Assembly: GCA_015680905.1 (NCBI GenBank)
Contig: CM027383.1
Coordinates: 97,096,501 to 97,160,500 of the forward strand
From: Coptis chinensis
Taxonomy: Eukaryota; Streptophyta; Magnoliopsida; Ranunculales; Ranunculaceae
Reading direction: 5' to 3'
Length of the DNA: 64,000 nt
Every line of letters starts with the position of its first letter. Positions within the stretch are counted from its first letter, which is position 1. The notes under the pieces were generated by a model that saw only the letters and a program-made list of their open reading frames with translations, made no database searches and was not told the origin of the DNA. Position numbers and translations under genes: made by a program. This document shows positions 14,868-26,639 of this stretch, one piece after another.

Positions 14868-16250
14868 TCACTGGATCGTGCGTTTCAGCACTCGACTTGG
14901 TCAGTACAGCCGTTCAAAGCCTGATGGCACGAATGCACGATAACCATCCGAGATTTTTATGTTCCAGAGAAGGTTTAAAAAGAAAAACTAAAGATAGCTG
15001 TAACGCCATATTGAAGATAGAGAGAAAAGATTATGATATTTGGGTGGTTGCAAAATTTGTCAAGGAGCACAACCACTCGACAGTCACTCCCAGTAAAGTG
15101 CATTACCTTAGACCTCGTAGGCATTTTGCAGGGGCAGCAAAGACCATTGCTGAAACTTATCAGGGGGTGGGAGTTTCCTCTGACGGGGTCATGTTTATGT
15201 CCATGGATGGAAACCGCGTCTCTGTCGAACCAAATCGCCCCACCAGGAATGTTCCCCCTGTAGAAGCAAATCGCCCAGCGAGAAATGCTGGGTCCTCAAG
15301 TTATGGTAGATCTTCTGACAGAAAGAAAACCATTGGGAGAGACGCTCAGAATCTTCTGGATTATTTCAAGCGTATGCAGGCTGAGAATCCTGCTTCTTTT
15401 ACGCAATGCAACTCGACAACGAGGGCCATATGACTAATGTTTTTTGGGCAGATGCAAGGTCAAGAAATGCTTACATTCACTTTGGGGATGTTGTTACTTT
15501 TGACACTATGAACAGACCTAACCAGTATCGGGTTCCATACGCGCCATTCACTGGTATGAACCATCATGGGCAGATGGTGCTGTTTGGTTGAGCTCTAATC
15601 TTTGACGAGTCTGAGTCTTCCTTTTTGTGGCTCTTCAAGACTTGGCTTGAAGCAATGTCTGGTCGTGCTCCTGTTTCTCTAACAACAGATCAGGACAGGG
15701 CTATACAGGCAGCAGTTGCTCAAGTTTTCCCCGGAACTCGCCATTGTATTTGTAAATGGCACATTTTAAGAGAAGGTCAGGAAAGACTTGGTCATGTCTG
15801 CCATACCCATCCAACTGTCCAAGGGGAACTTTATAAGTGCATCAACTTGACCGAGACAATTGAGGAGTTTGAATCATCTTGGAGTTCTTTAGTCGGCAAA
15901 TATGATCTTAGGAAAAATGATTGGCTTCAGGCCTTGTATAATGCTCATAGACACTGGGTATTATTTTGGAGTTCTCTACCCTTGACTTCATTTCATTATT
16001 GTGTATCGGTATCATGACCATTAACCTATGTTTTAATTGCATAGCTATAGTCAGCATGCTTATCTAGTTCTGCTCATTTTTGTTTCTCATTCCAGCTGCA
16101 AGATTATAGCAAGAACCCTTCAGGAGAATCAGAGGTGAAGTTCCAGCTTTCAAGGCTCATGCTGGAGCCTATGTTAAGGTCTATGGCTTATATTGGCGAT
16201 CAGCTCTCAACACCAGCTAATAGGGTGGCTGTTGTCAACTTGAAGGTAAT
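14868..16250 (+). pseudogene. FAR1-RELATED SEQUENCE 7/12-like fragment, copy 1
   Basis: FRS7/FRS12 are transposase-derived nuclear regulators. Visible in order: a broken FAR1 DNA-binding domain (FSTRLGQYSRSK at 14883; HPRFLCSREG; KFVKEHNHS), linker [14 protein letters not shown], then the MULE transposase region ([54 protein letters not shown]) to GCTCATAGACACTGG at 15956. An intron-like GTATT follows. A later exon (about 16096-16244, [20 protein letters not shown]) matches the family's C-terminal tail, so the middle exon or exons are deleted. Lesions: a shift near 14935, one base missing at about 15391 and TGA for TGT at 15590 (FG-stop). Positions 15094-15958 align with 57735-58600 with about 22 substitutions and one indel by eye count. 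Confidence 0.85.
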
Positions 16251-17652
16251 TTTCTACTAGGTCTTCATAGTTGTAATCTTCTACTCCAGACATATACACG
16301 TGACACATGAAATCAATTGCTCTTCTAGCAACTGAATTTTCAGTGCTTCTTGGATTGTTGTTCGTGTCCCTTCAAATTTGTATATTGGTGGTTCGTGTTC
16401 CAACTGTTCCACCTCTATTATCGGAAGATTTGGAGAAACATAGATATACTCGTACCTTCATAAAATAAGCAGGTCATACATAGAGATGGATGATCAAGTG
16501 CTAAACTTTTGAAGGTTTGATAATTAATACTGCAGGTCCTTTCTCTTTGCCTCTAGAGATGGCAGCATTGATTCTTTTGCTGGCGATACCATACTAATGA
16601 GGAAGATTTGCAGCATATTGCTGTGTCTTGGCAATCCAAGTTTCATACATGCTGCAGCGATTCCTTTGTTGTTGAGAAGGGAAGATATGTACGGCTGCTA
16701 GCCTACTATGGCCATTCAAGTTGCTGGCGTGCTTGGATTTGATTTTGAGTTCGAGTATTTTTTCTTCTGAGAATATGAAACAATATTAGATTAAACTAGA
16801 ATGACAATTCAAAACAACTTATGCTATCTTTTTCTCTGCCCATTATATGAACTCTTTCACCATGAAAAACAATGAAATAGAAGCTGATTTCTGGTGGATA
16901 TGTTCTCCCCACGATATAAATTATCTTAGAAAAAATCAGCGTATTTGAAGATGTCTAGATGTATCACAATATTTGTTAAGGCACAGTTGGTTATGAGGTG
17001 CTTATTTTTTCGTTGGTTAGAAAAAATCAGAATTTGACTATTTTTTTGTTTGATATTGGTAGATAAGTGTTTATGTTTCGTTTTACATACCATACTAGTT
17101 AAGGCATAGTTGGTTATGAGGTGCTTATTATGTTTTAAAGGCATGCACATCTTGTGATCCAATGTGCAAAGGAAGCTTTTAGTTCAGCTGTGTGAGACCA
17201 TGTCTCTCAATTTAGAATCATTCAAACAAATAAGTCTAGGAATTTGGTGATAACTTGTACCAAAGAATCAAATTTCATTCAAGTTCCCCTACCTAAGTAG
17301 TCGAGACCAGAATAAGAAGTGACTACCACAACATTCTTAATAAGGCTCTCAATAGAAAAAACCTAAGCCACAAATTAAAAGAAAATCGTCCAGCATTAGA
17401 TAAGATAATGGACTGAACTGAATCTAATGTTCTAGTACAAATAATAGAACCTATAATTCTTCGGACTTCTTCATAAGAAATTATTTTTGATGCCCGACTT
17501 TATATCTTCAATCCTCTTCTGTAAACTGATAATTTCCGGCCTGACAATTTTGAAGCAAAGATTCGTAAGACCAGTGTTCTTTTTTGCAATTCCAAGCCAT
17601 GCAATTAATAGTACCAAGAAATTAAGATAAGCATGTTGGAGAGAAAAATTAC
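16251..17652. other. Intergenic, no gene seen
   Basis: Possible 3' flank of the FRS fragment. Two direct copies of a TAGTTGGTTATGAGGTGCTTATT-like segment (about 16982-17007 and 17104-17130) are the only structure I see. The C-terminal exons of NOT1 expected at the right end on the minus strand are absent. Confidence 0.5.
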
Positions 17653-20600
17653 CTTGAGATACTCATCGATATCAGCCTTCATCTGTTTGGATTTTAAGGA
17701 CACGTCGACCTTAGAGAAAATAGATGGTGATTGGCTGATTTCTGCCAGCAGATCAATCTGTAAATTGGAAAAACAAAAGATATATTTAGCTTGCTAAATA
17801 ACTAAAACATGACAGATAAGAAAAATACTTGTAAATCAAGTGATACTGCCCACACCTTCAAGTTGGGTGTAGATGGATCAGGTAGCCTCATGTTGCGAGG
17901 AAATGCACTAAGAATAACATTCCGCATCTGAATGCAACTGGGTGGAATGACATCACAAAAGCTGAAATGATAGTTACATAGAAATTCTGGGAAGTCATGT
18001 AGCAGCACGAGGAGCACTCTTAGGATGCCTTTGTACAAAAACTGAACCTGCATATATGCGGATGGAAATAATTTTAAAACAGGCATCAATCTTAAGCTCA
18101 GATTTAAGCAACCCAAAAGTCCAGGTGTGGGAAGAGCCTTACTGGATCAGCAAGTTCAGCATTCCTCAAGTATGGCTCCATGAATTTGAACAATGCAACC
18201 AGAAGACGTTGAAACGAAGGCCAGCCCTTCTGATTATTTCCATTGAGCAACTTTGGCATGAAACACCTGTGGCTAACCAGCTCAAGCCATGCAAAGCTGA
18301 AAACGGTAAAGTCAAGAGACGGCCTCAGCAGAGTAATAAAAGAACCAAACAACAAGGGGATATAACACAACCAGTCGCATACGTTGATTAACAATGTGCC
18401 AAACTCAACCTATGCAGTCACAGGCAGGCACAAGATAGGGTTCAGCCTATATCGTAGACGTGTTCAGTAACAACTCGGCCTATGCAGTCACAGGTGGGTA
18501 ATAGCTAAGGTTGAGCTTATATCCTAGACACAGCACGGAGCCTAAAGGATCCTAGCACATGCCGCTTCTGTTGCTAAAAACTAGAATCTCCCACCACCTT
18601 ATTTGTACAAATCGAAACCATGGAATTTACTCAGCTATACATGGCCTAATCAATGAACAAACACCAATATCAATCTAATTATGCATTTCCATTCATCCAT
18701 GAATCCATTAGTTATCACTCATCTAAACGAAAAGTTCATAATGTATAGAGGTAAGTCCTTGAATCCTCGTGCAGCTAAATTGGACTAAATATAGTGCAGA
18801 GAAGTAATATATGTGAATCTGAGTCAGATTAGCACAATGTATTCTCAACACCAAGAAGGGGCATAAACAAGTGACAGGAATTAAAATTTTGGATTAGTCA
18901 GGGATGACACCCCATTACTAGTTGCAATTAGAAATGACCTGATGTGAATTATGCAGCGGAATAACAAAACAATCAATTAATAACTAGGTTTTCAACCCAA
19001 ATAAACACTCAATTTCATAATCTCCCAATAACAATAATAATTCTTCTCAATAACATTATTTTCCAAGAAACAACTACTCAATGAAAAAAAAAACAGAACC
19101 ACTGAATAAGGAGGCTATTATCGTATATATAATATCCTTGACTCCTTAACCCTAAAATGCTCTTAGTTGGGCTTTATTCATTGGACCTACATGGCTATTT
19201 AAAATAAAAGTTAATAACGAAAAGGCCCACTAGAGACACCTATTACATCATGACCTCTTTTCATCTCGTATCCAACGGTAATGATCACCACATTGAAAAA
19301 AAACTTCATCCCGTAGCCATTGGATCTTGCAACAGGGAGATGAGGAATCCCTAACTGCAGCTAGTAGTTGGAATTCATCCATAACTAACCCTATAAGTTT
19401 TGTGTATGATGAATGTAACACCAAAAAAAAGTAAAATCCAATGCCGCTTAACAGATGCATTAGATGTTGGACACTAGATTACTTAAATTTCAGCACTCAC
19501 AAGCCCACATTTATTATATGATATATTGGATCGCCATTACATTAAAGTTATAACAGAATAACGTTCAATCACATGCTTACCTAAAACCAGGAACTTTAAG
19601 AGGCTGCAGAGAAAGAAACGCATTCGCAAATGCTGTCAAGACCTGTGATACCCAACTTCCATTATTTTAAAGATTCCAAACAATAAAAATTCACAACTCT
19701 ATTCAGCCACAAAAGAACTTAATAATGTGAGGGAAAGCCAACAGCCCATGCCTGAAGACCGGCACTTTCAAGGCCAGTGTCAGAAGGACCAAGATCCAAA
19801 AGCCAATTAATGAATAACCTAAAATATGGCCTTGGATTAAACGCAACTTTCTTATCCTCTGCATCTTTTTGGATAACCCTCACAGTTACTGACAGAATCT
19901 GGAACAATATAAAGTAATAAGATACTGCAACATAAAACGTGAAGAAAAGAAGCTCCTGCAAGTGCAAGACGAACCTTGGAGAGAAATTGAACTTTCAATG
20001 CTTGATCCAGCACACCATGCTATCAACCAAAATACAAGGAACGCAAGGACAGCTTTTGTCATAGATACTCGATTAGAAAGACATTAGGTAGCCAAATGCT
20101 GAGGAGAACAGCAATACCTTCAGTAACGAGGAGACTAGTTTTGCATACTTATCTACAGCTACAAATGACAGATGCAACTGTTGATTAGGTGATTGCATAG
20201 CTAGTGGGGCCAGCACTTCAGATATGCAATGTGATACGGAGATCTCCTGAAACAGAGGGAGGGAGAGACACACCCAAGGAGAATTAGTTATAGTGTTATA
20301 CCATGTCCCTAATACACACTGTTGCTTATCTTCAGCTCTAAATAAGAATTAAAAGTTACCGTGAGGATGCGGAAAAAGTGTTCAGAGAAATCAATATCTT
20401 TAAGTAATCCAAGCAGCTGCGAGAGAAACTGGGTAGAAGATGCTTCATAGTTGGCAGGAAGCTCACAAATCCGGCATCACTCAGCAAACAGCAAAGAAAC
20501 CTACAGCATAGATAAACTATAAGACCGAGGAGATAAGAGGTAGTATTCCCAGGAGACTTGTGCGTCCTGGGATAAAGAATGATCTCCTCGGCGTCCATAT

Positions 20601-22150
20601 TCTCAAAATAAGTGTAAAAAGCAAACCCCTCGTGCGTCCTATACAACTTTGTATCTTACAAAAGTATTAGCACCGAATATGACAAATCATATTGTGTGCT
20701 AAGACCACAAAGACGCAAACATAACACAACAGAACCCCCCGCAACTCGAGAAGCACCAAGTTGCTGTCGAATAAAGCGAGTTTATCCCAGAGCACTATAG
20801 CAGAACATAAAACAATAACATATGTTTACCTGTTCGCGGAAACCAGTAGCATCCACTGATGAGGACTCAGAACTGTTATAGTCATCTCTGCTCATCATTA
20901 TTCTGCCAGAGGGAGCCTGGTACAAGAGAACATTTTGTTAAAAGTTTCAGCTGAAAGAGAGTAAGAAAAAAGGAGAGAGTTTTTTTTCTCTTCATTTGTT
21001 TGTGTGTATGTGTGCTGTGGAGGATGAGAGTATTGTGGGCTTTTAGCCCTCTAGCAACCAAGCATAACATTAACCTTTTTGTCTCTTGACAGCCTCGCCT
21101 TCTCATCCTTGCCCATGTTGAAACCTGATAGAGTACCTGCAATAGAAGCAGGATTTCTGGCAATCTCAACCAACTGTTGTAAAGATTCAGGTGAACCAGG
21201 CCTCGTCGCAAGCTGCAATCAGCCATAAACCGTATGAGCACATCAACTCGAAATTAATAAAAAAACAACTCAAAACAAAATAAGTAAATCCAACCTTCCC
21301 CAAAGCATCAACAAGATTGTGGAGCTCTGACACACTCGCTCCCGGTTCCTGAACAACCAAGGTTTGGAGAAGAGAAATAGAGAACTCCGTAGCCACTTCT
21401 GCACAATTGAAAGTTATCATGTTACATCCCCACTTCATAACCAACTGTATAAAGTAACTAATGTAGGGCGGATAGGGCTCTAATCATACTGTTTCGTCCA
21501 CCATCAATAAGTTCTGCCATGTGTACATTGTCCATGTGTCCATGAAACCCCGCAAGAGAAGATTACGATTAGCATGCCAAAGTTGTAGAATCAGACCACT
21601 TCGTGACACCACTTCATACTGGAGGAGGTTAAATGCAGTCTGATTTGACATAGATGAGTCCAGTCATACACTATATACACGCTATAAAATAAAGTAATTG
21701 GCAGACAAAATGTACTAGCAAAAGGATAAAAGGGATTACAGTGATATGGGCAATTCCGACCACCAATACTTCAGGACAATGCTTAAGTGGATACTCTAGC
21801 ACCAACCTAACAGAGCTAGCATGATCCATTTCAGCTAATTGACATAAAATGTCTAACAGATCAAGACATAAAATGTGCTAGCTTCTGACCATGAACATTA
21901 TCATCATAAACCTGCACAATACATTTGCCTTACTGGTAAGTCAAACAAGAACAACCTGTAAAAATGAGTAGATAATAAAAGAAGGTACATAGCTTACCAG
22001 CTTCCTTCATATGCACAAAAGTAAATATCTCTGCTGGTGCTGAAACAGCATATCATAGAAAGGACAGCTGGCCCTCAGTGTTCTTCCAAACAGACCCACA
22101 AATAGAATGGAGTGGAAACGGTTCCTGCTGAGTAAGTTGTCTGTAATGCG
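17653..22150 (-). pseudogene. CCR4-NOT scaffold subunit NOT1 (CNOT1-like), internal fragment
   Basis: NOT1 is the scaffold of the CCR4-NOT deadenylase. Minus-strand exons run from about 22150 to 17653: VWKNTEGQLSFL (22130-22010), LDLLDILCQLAEMDHA (21870-21740), FNLLQYEVV / LILQLWHANRNLLLRGF (21650-21545), SLLQTLVVQEPGASVSELHN (21410-21296), PGSPESLQQLVEIARNPAS (21210-21075), 20900-20830, CELPANYEASSTQFLSQLLG (20480-20361), 20247-20120, 20020-19975, 19900-19750, 19642-19581, 18296-18143, 18047-17856 ([20 protein letters not shown]) and 17757-17653. Several exon borders are exact and in phase. The N-terminal half and the last C-terminal exons are absent, and a TGA interrupts the first exon (LSFL-stop-YAVSAP). 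The family protein is over 2,000 residues, so this is a fragment copy. The intron at 18302-19580 contains a two-unit repeat (18402-18530) and other insertions. Confidence 0.85.
18402..18530. repeat. Two-unit direct repeat in a NOT1 intron
   Basis: Two units of about 57 bp, offset by about 71 bp, share CCTATGCAGTCACAGG and a following CTTATATC(C/G)TAGAC-like block. No coding potential. Confidence 0.6.
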
Positions 22151-22466
22151 GACTAAACATAAACCATAACTCAAAATCCATGTGTTTGCAACCATTACGT
22201 ACCCCGCATGCACTTGCATAAAAAGACATGAACCACATACTTTTAAAAAAAAAGGCAATTAAACTGCTTGGACTTCATATCTTTTGGAATCTGAGTTTGC
22301 TTACAGCCTTACAGACACTAAATCGAGATCTAGAAAGTTGGTATGGGGACTAAAAGACAGAACAAATGTAAAACGAGAAGACAACCATCTTCACCGAATT
22401 AAATTACAGGTACGCTTAACGAAATACTATCCATTATCAGCAAATACAAAACGATTTGAACGACAA

Positions 22467-24169
22467 TCACTCTTGATCCACCTTCTGCTTCTTTGGTTCA
22501 TTTGAAGTAGTTTCTTTATTCATCTTAGCTTCACGACGTTCTCTCTTCAAACCCTTAGCATTGTAGGATAGTTCCATACTACCAACCTAACCACCAGATA
22601 AACAAATTTAAACTATGGCATAACTGACAAGACTTGTTGTTTCTTCTTCTTTTCATTTTTTTTATCTATATATAGTTAAGACGCCACTTAAAGCAACATA
22701 TAGAAAGAGATGAAAAAAAAGAAAGATAGATTTCAACCTGTTGGTCTGGTATGTAAATCTTGCCAACTTTGCCCTGTATTATATCGCTACTAACATTCTT
22801 CACCTGCAAGAGTCAAAGAGGCTAGACTTTTAAGAATAACAGTACATTACAAGAGAAAGGTGAGTAATATGATCAATTGTATTAAAATGCAATTTACAGA
22901 TAAATAATTGAGTGATGGACCTTCTTCTTAGGCTTTTCGAAAGATGTTTTCATTGCTTCCTTTCTCAAGCCATCATTAGGAAGTCTATGCCTCCGCATTA
23001 CTAAGTCCATGGACGGACCAACTTCTACAAGCTCCATCCTTGGGACAACAGTTCCAGATCTTTTCAGTCGCAGTGCACAGTGCGTGAGAAACACTTTTTT
23101 AGAGGAAACAGCTGTACACACGAAAACGCGATCTACTCCAGCAAGGTTTAAATTCTCGATGACCTGCACATTAGATCCATGGTTTTAAAATTTTCATTTA
23201 GGACAAATAAAATAATGAGATAAGAATGCTACTAATACATACCTCTCCTCTAAACGAGTCTAGCAGAACCTCCTTCAAATGTTTCAACTCTTCTACGCTC
23301 TCAAAACCCTCCCCGATGAAAGCAAAGAAAGGTTTTGTTCCCACTTTCGGAGCTATCTTCTTGTCATATGAATATGAGTCCATGCTTCTAAAATTTTCCA
23401 CCCCGACCTCGACAAGGTCATAAACGTGATGATCATAAGTCCGCCCTAGTACAAGATTATCAGGCCTTTTCTTTGAGTGAGAGCCGAACTGCAAAACCAA
23501 ACAGTTCCAACTCTTTATTAGTCCTATTCAAACGAACTACCATACAGGGACTGAACCACTGCACCTCTAAGAAGGTCCACAACAAAAGCATCAGTGAACT
23601 AAAACACATACATATTACTGATTTACACAATCTGATTCCATAAGTGAGAAATTCCAGTTTTCACTCACAGAGAAAACTACTTGGCACTGAGGTACAAACA
23701 TTGGCTTCTTCCTTAACGAATATACTATTAAACTTGACATCCACGTATTGTACAAATGCAACTATACAAGACCCACTAATATATACTTTAAAAAAAATAA
23801 AAAAAAAAAAAAAAAACTTACCACAAAAAGACTGCAATCAGTTTTCTGGGAGAAAAACTCCAAGGATGTCTCGCCCCCATTTTCAAAAGGCCTAATATTA
23901 TCATTCTTTCGGGAGTATTTAATCGCGCTACCTCTTTTAAGATGAAAAATCTCAGTCAATACTGTATTCAACAAATTACTTGTCTTTGCTGCAAGTATTA
24001 ATGTTTTCTTCCCATTCTCAACCTACACATAAAAATATTAAATAAATTAAAAAAGATATATGAAATAATATTGTAAAACAAAATATTTATAAATACGTAC
24101 TAGTTTTGGGGCACGTTTATCTAGCTCGCGTTTAGCTTTGACATTTTTGGGTGTTTTGATTTCTAACAT
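22467..24169 (-). CDS. RPF2: Ribosome production factor 2 homolog (Brix domain)
   Basis: RPF2 works with RRS1 to load the 5S RNP (5S rRNA, uL18, uL5) onto the pre-60S particle in the nucleolus. Six minus-strand exons splice cleanly: 24169-24101 (MLEIKTPKNVKAKRELDKRA), 24022-23822, 23488-23243 (FGSHSKKRPDNLVLGRTYDH), 23163-22921 (VFVCTAVSSKKVFLTHCALR), 22803-22738 and 22586-22467 (ending KKQKVDQE and TGA). All are multiples of three and join in phase 0, giving 314 codons, the usual length in plants. The Brix domain covers about residues 25-240 and a basic tail follows (KRERREAKMNKE). No lesion is visible. It is intact and unrelated in function to the broken genes around it. The exon 1 ATG is the only one fitting the family N-terminus. 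Confidence 0.95.
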
Positions 24170-25338
24170 TTTTTGTTTGTTTGTTTTGTTTGGGGAAAAG
24201 AGTGAATAAGAGAGGCGCTCCTGATCGACAGTTTTGCTGTTTATAAGGTTTTGTTTTGGGGCAGGGCCGAAAATATCGGTTGAAAAATATTTATCGTTTT
24301 GTCAACCTACCGACTTTGAAACATTTGAAATATCGGCTCCGAAAATTAAAATAATTTTAAACCGATATATATCGGGTTTAATATATATCGCCGATATATT
24401 CCGATATATTTAATATATCGTTTGACTTGGTTGGACAGTTTGACTTGATTTTGTTGACTGTTGACCGATATATCCTGATTTTTTGATTTTTTTGAATATT
24501 ATCACCAAAATAGGCAAAAATATATATCAATCCGATTTTTCAATTTTTCCGATATATATCGGTTTTGGAAGGGTCCGAAATATCTTCAAATCCCGAAACT
24601 TTCTGCATTGTTTGGAGGTGCCTACATACCACTGTCGATATATTTTGTACTACTGATAAATACCGATTTTTTTTTTTTTTAATTTATTGGCAAACCTGTT
24701 TTAAATGAGATCAGTAACTCTTTGATGCGGGGTTCGAGCCCCAGACCTCTGGTATCATCACTCAAAGGTTTTACCGACTTTGCTAGTCGGCACCTGCATA
24801 AATACCGAATTTTTGTTTCATTTAAATGTCGATATATATCATACCTCCACATAGGATTATTTTCCCCTAATTACCGTTTTTGCTGAGAAGCTACTGCGAG
24901 TTGCCCAATGCAAATGTGACGTTAAAATTCGGACAGAATATTTTATTCCGTTTGAATGTAGAAATCGAAAAAATATCAATCTTATAAGTTACCTCCATAG
25001 TAATCTTTGTATTGGGCTATTGTTTTTGGCTCATAACGATGACAAGTTGTTATTTCCCATCAAAGTCATTTGTATACCTGTATTGGGAATGCTCTTATAA
25101 GTTTTAGATTACGATATTTTTTAAAGATATTGATCTCCTAACTATTCTAAATGTTATCACAAAAAAACAAAAAAATTTAAACTTACCAAATATAATATTA
25201 AAAATCGTGAAAATGAAAGGCCCACAATTCTTAATTTGTTGCCTGCTACATTCGATGAGGTTACAAGTTTTGGATTTGAATAAATTTTTGTGACAATGTT
25301 TAAAATAGTTGGAAGGTTATATATATATATATATATTA
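24170..25338. other. Intergenic with CGATATA-rich segment and a SINE
   Basis: From about 24262 to 24650 and again at 24800-24840 the DNA is rich in CGATATAT/ATATATCGG motifs, as in some non-autonomous hAT-like plant elements. It starts near CAGGGCCGAAAATATCGG, but I found no matching inverted end. The SINE at 24667-24797 is inserted into it. A (TA)n tract lies at 25319-25336. No gene. Confidence 0.5.
24667..24797 (-). mobile_element. tRNA-derived SINE with target-site duplication
   Basis: A 131-bp insertion is flanked by an exact 11-bp direct repeat, ATAAATACCGA (24656-24666 and 24798-24808). On the minus strand it begins GCAGGTGCCGAC, carries a box A match TAGCAAAGTCGG (plus 24774-24785) and a box B match within GGGGCTCGAACCCC (about 24729-24742), and ends in a run of about 15 A. 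Spacing of the boxes suits an RNA polymerase III internal promoter. No ORF. The combination of box A, box B, poly(A) and TSD is diagnostic of a SINE; the family is not known to me. Confidence 0.8.
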
Positions 25339-25691
25339 GGAGGGATAGAGCCACTCCCGAGCCACTCCATCAATTTACAAATTGAATTAAGATCCCATAT
25401 TTCGTGGATATGACCTTCTCACAATGGATAACATGCCCACAAATTTTTATCCTATTTCGATATGTCTAATGTTGCAAAAACTAGTGTTCAATTTTGAACA
25501 TTTCTCTAACGGTCCATAATTTCCCGATTTCATAATAACATTTTATTAGGTTAGACATATTTGAATGAGCCAAAATTTGGTGGGTATGTTATTTATGGTG
25601 GAGAGATCATAACTACAAAATATCAACCCTTAATTCAACTGGTAGAATGAGATATGACTTTGTATATTTTGGGAGTGGCTCTATCCCTCCC
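25339..25691. mobile_element. Tourist-like MITE with 20-bp terminal inverted repeats
   Basis: GGAGGGATAGAGCCACTCCC at 25339-25358 is perfectly inverted at about 25671-25690. Flanking TTA triplets (25336-25338 and 25692-25694) fit the 3-bp duplication of PIF/Harbinger elements. The interior folds back partly on itself (ATGCCCACAAATTTT against AAAATTTGGTGGGTAT). Length is about 353 bp with no ORF. Confidence 0.75.
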
Positions 25692-26639
25692 TTATATATA
25701 TACTAGTGAATGCCCGTGCCAGTCGGCACTCTAGACACATTGCTTTTGAACAACACCCCAAGAGAGACCATCTCTATGGTAGCATTGGATCGATGATATA
25801 ACCATTTCCAACAGTTTTATACTTCATAACCATTTCATACGCATACTCAAGTGAGTTTAATTATTGCAATTATATGTATTTCATTTCTCACAAACCAACT
25901 CATTACACATACCCTTATACATTCATTAATTCAGTACATATCAAAATGAGAATGATGAAAATAAAGGAAGAGAGTCTTCAATTAAGAGCATCATCATTTT
26001 TTTTTTTTTTAAAATAAAAAAATTCAGCAGAGTCTCCTTTGTATTTTCAACATTTCAAAAACCTAAATCCTGTCATAACATGAAAATCAAACAATACAAT
26101 TCTCATAGATCAACCATACCAAAATATATAACTTCATATTTATACATAACACAAATTACTTCTAAAACTAAAAGACAACTCATTAAATATTAAAGAAGAC
26201 TTTGCATAATTTTTTTCACAGGGGCTAATTCTAGTAATGAAATAGAAAAATAAAATAAAATAAATACTCCAACCACTTATCGAGTTCCTCATTTCTCTCA
26301 TTCTCCCCTCTATGCATACTTTTCACACCATTCTGCTACCATATGGATAAATGCATGCATGGAGCAAAGACTACAATCATGTTCTTTGAAAAATTATGGC
26401 AATTTAACTTTGTACCAAAAACAAACCACATACACATGATTTTTTAGACTTGATACATTTAGCATATTGTTTACAAAAGAGATGGTTCTCAAAATAAAAT
26501 AATCTCTATTCTTATTTTTAAGTATCCACGCTATCATAAAAAAAACCTATCATAAAACTTACATAGCATATATATGGATACAACATATTCTTTAATTTAT
26601 AAACCAATAAAAGTAACATTCTTTAATTTCTCACTCACC

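Noticed and set aside
18056-18394. Plus-strand ORF of 111 codons
   Set aside because: It is antisense to recognised NOT1 exons on the minus strand.
24720-24800. Possible tRNA gene (box B-like GGTTCGAGCCC on the plus strand)
   Set aside because: No cloverleaf or acceptor stem; the sequence is better explained as a minus-strand SINE with TSD and poly(A).
24262-24840. Complete hAT-like element made of CGATATAT words
   Set aside because: Only one plausible terminus is visible and the similar motif at 24573 is in direct, not inverted, orientation.
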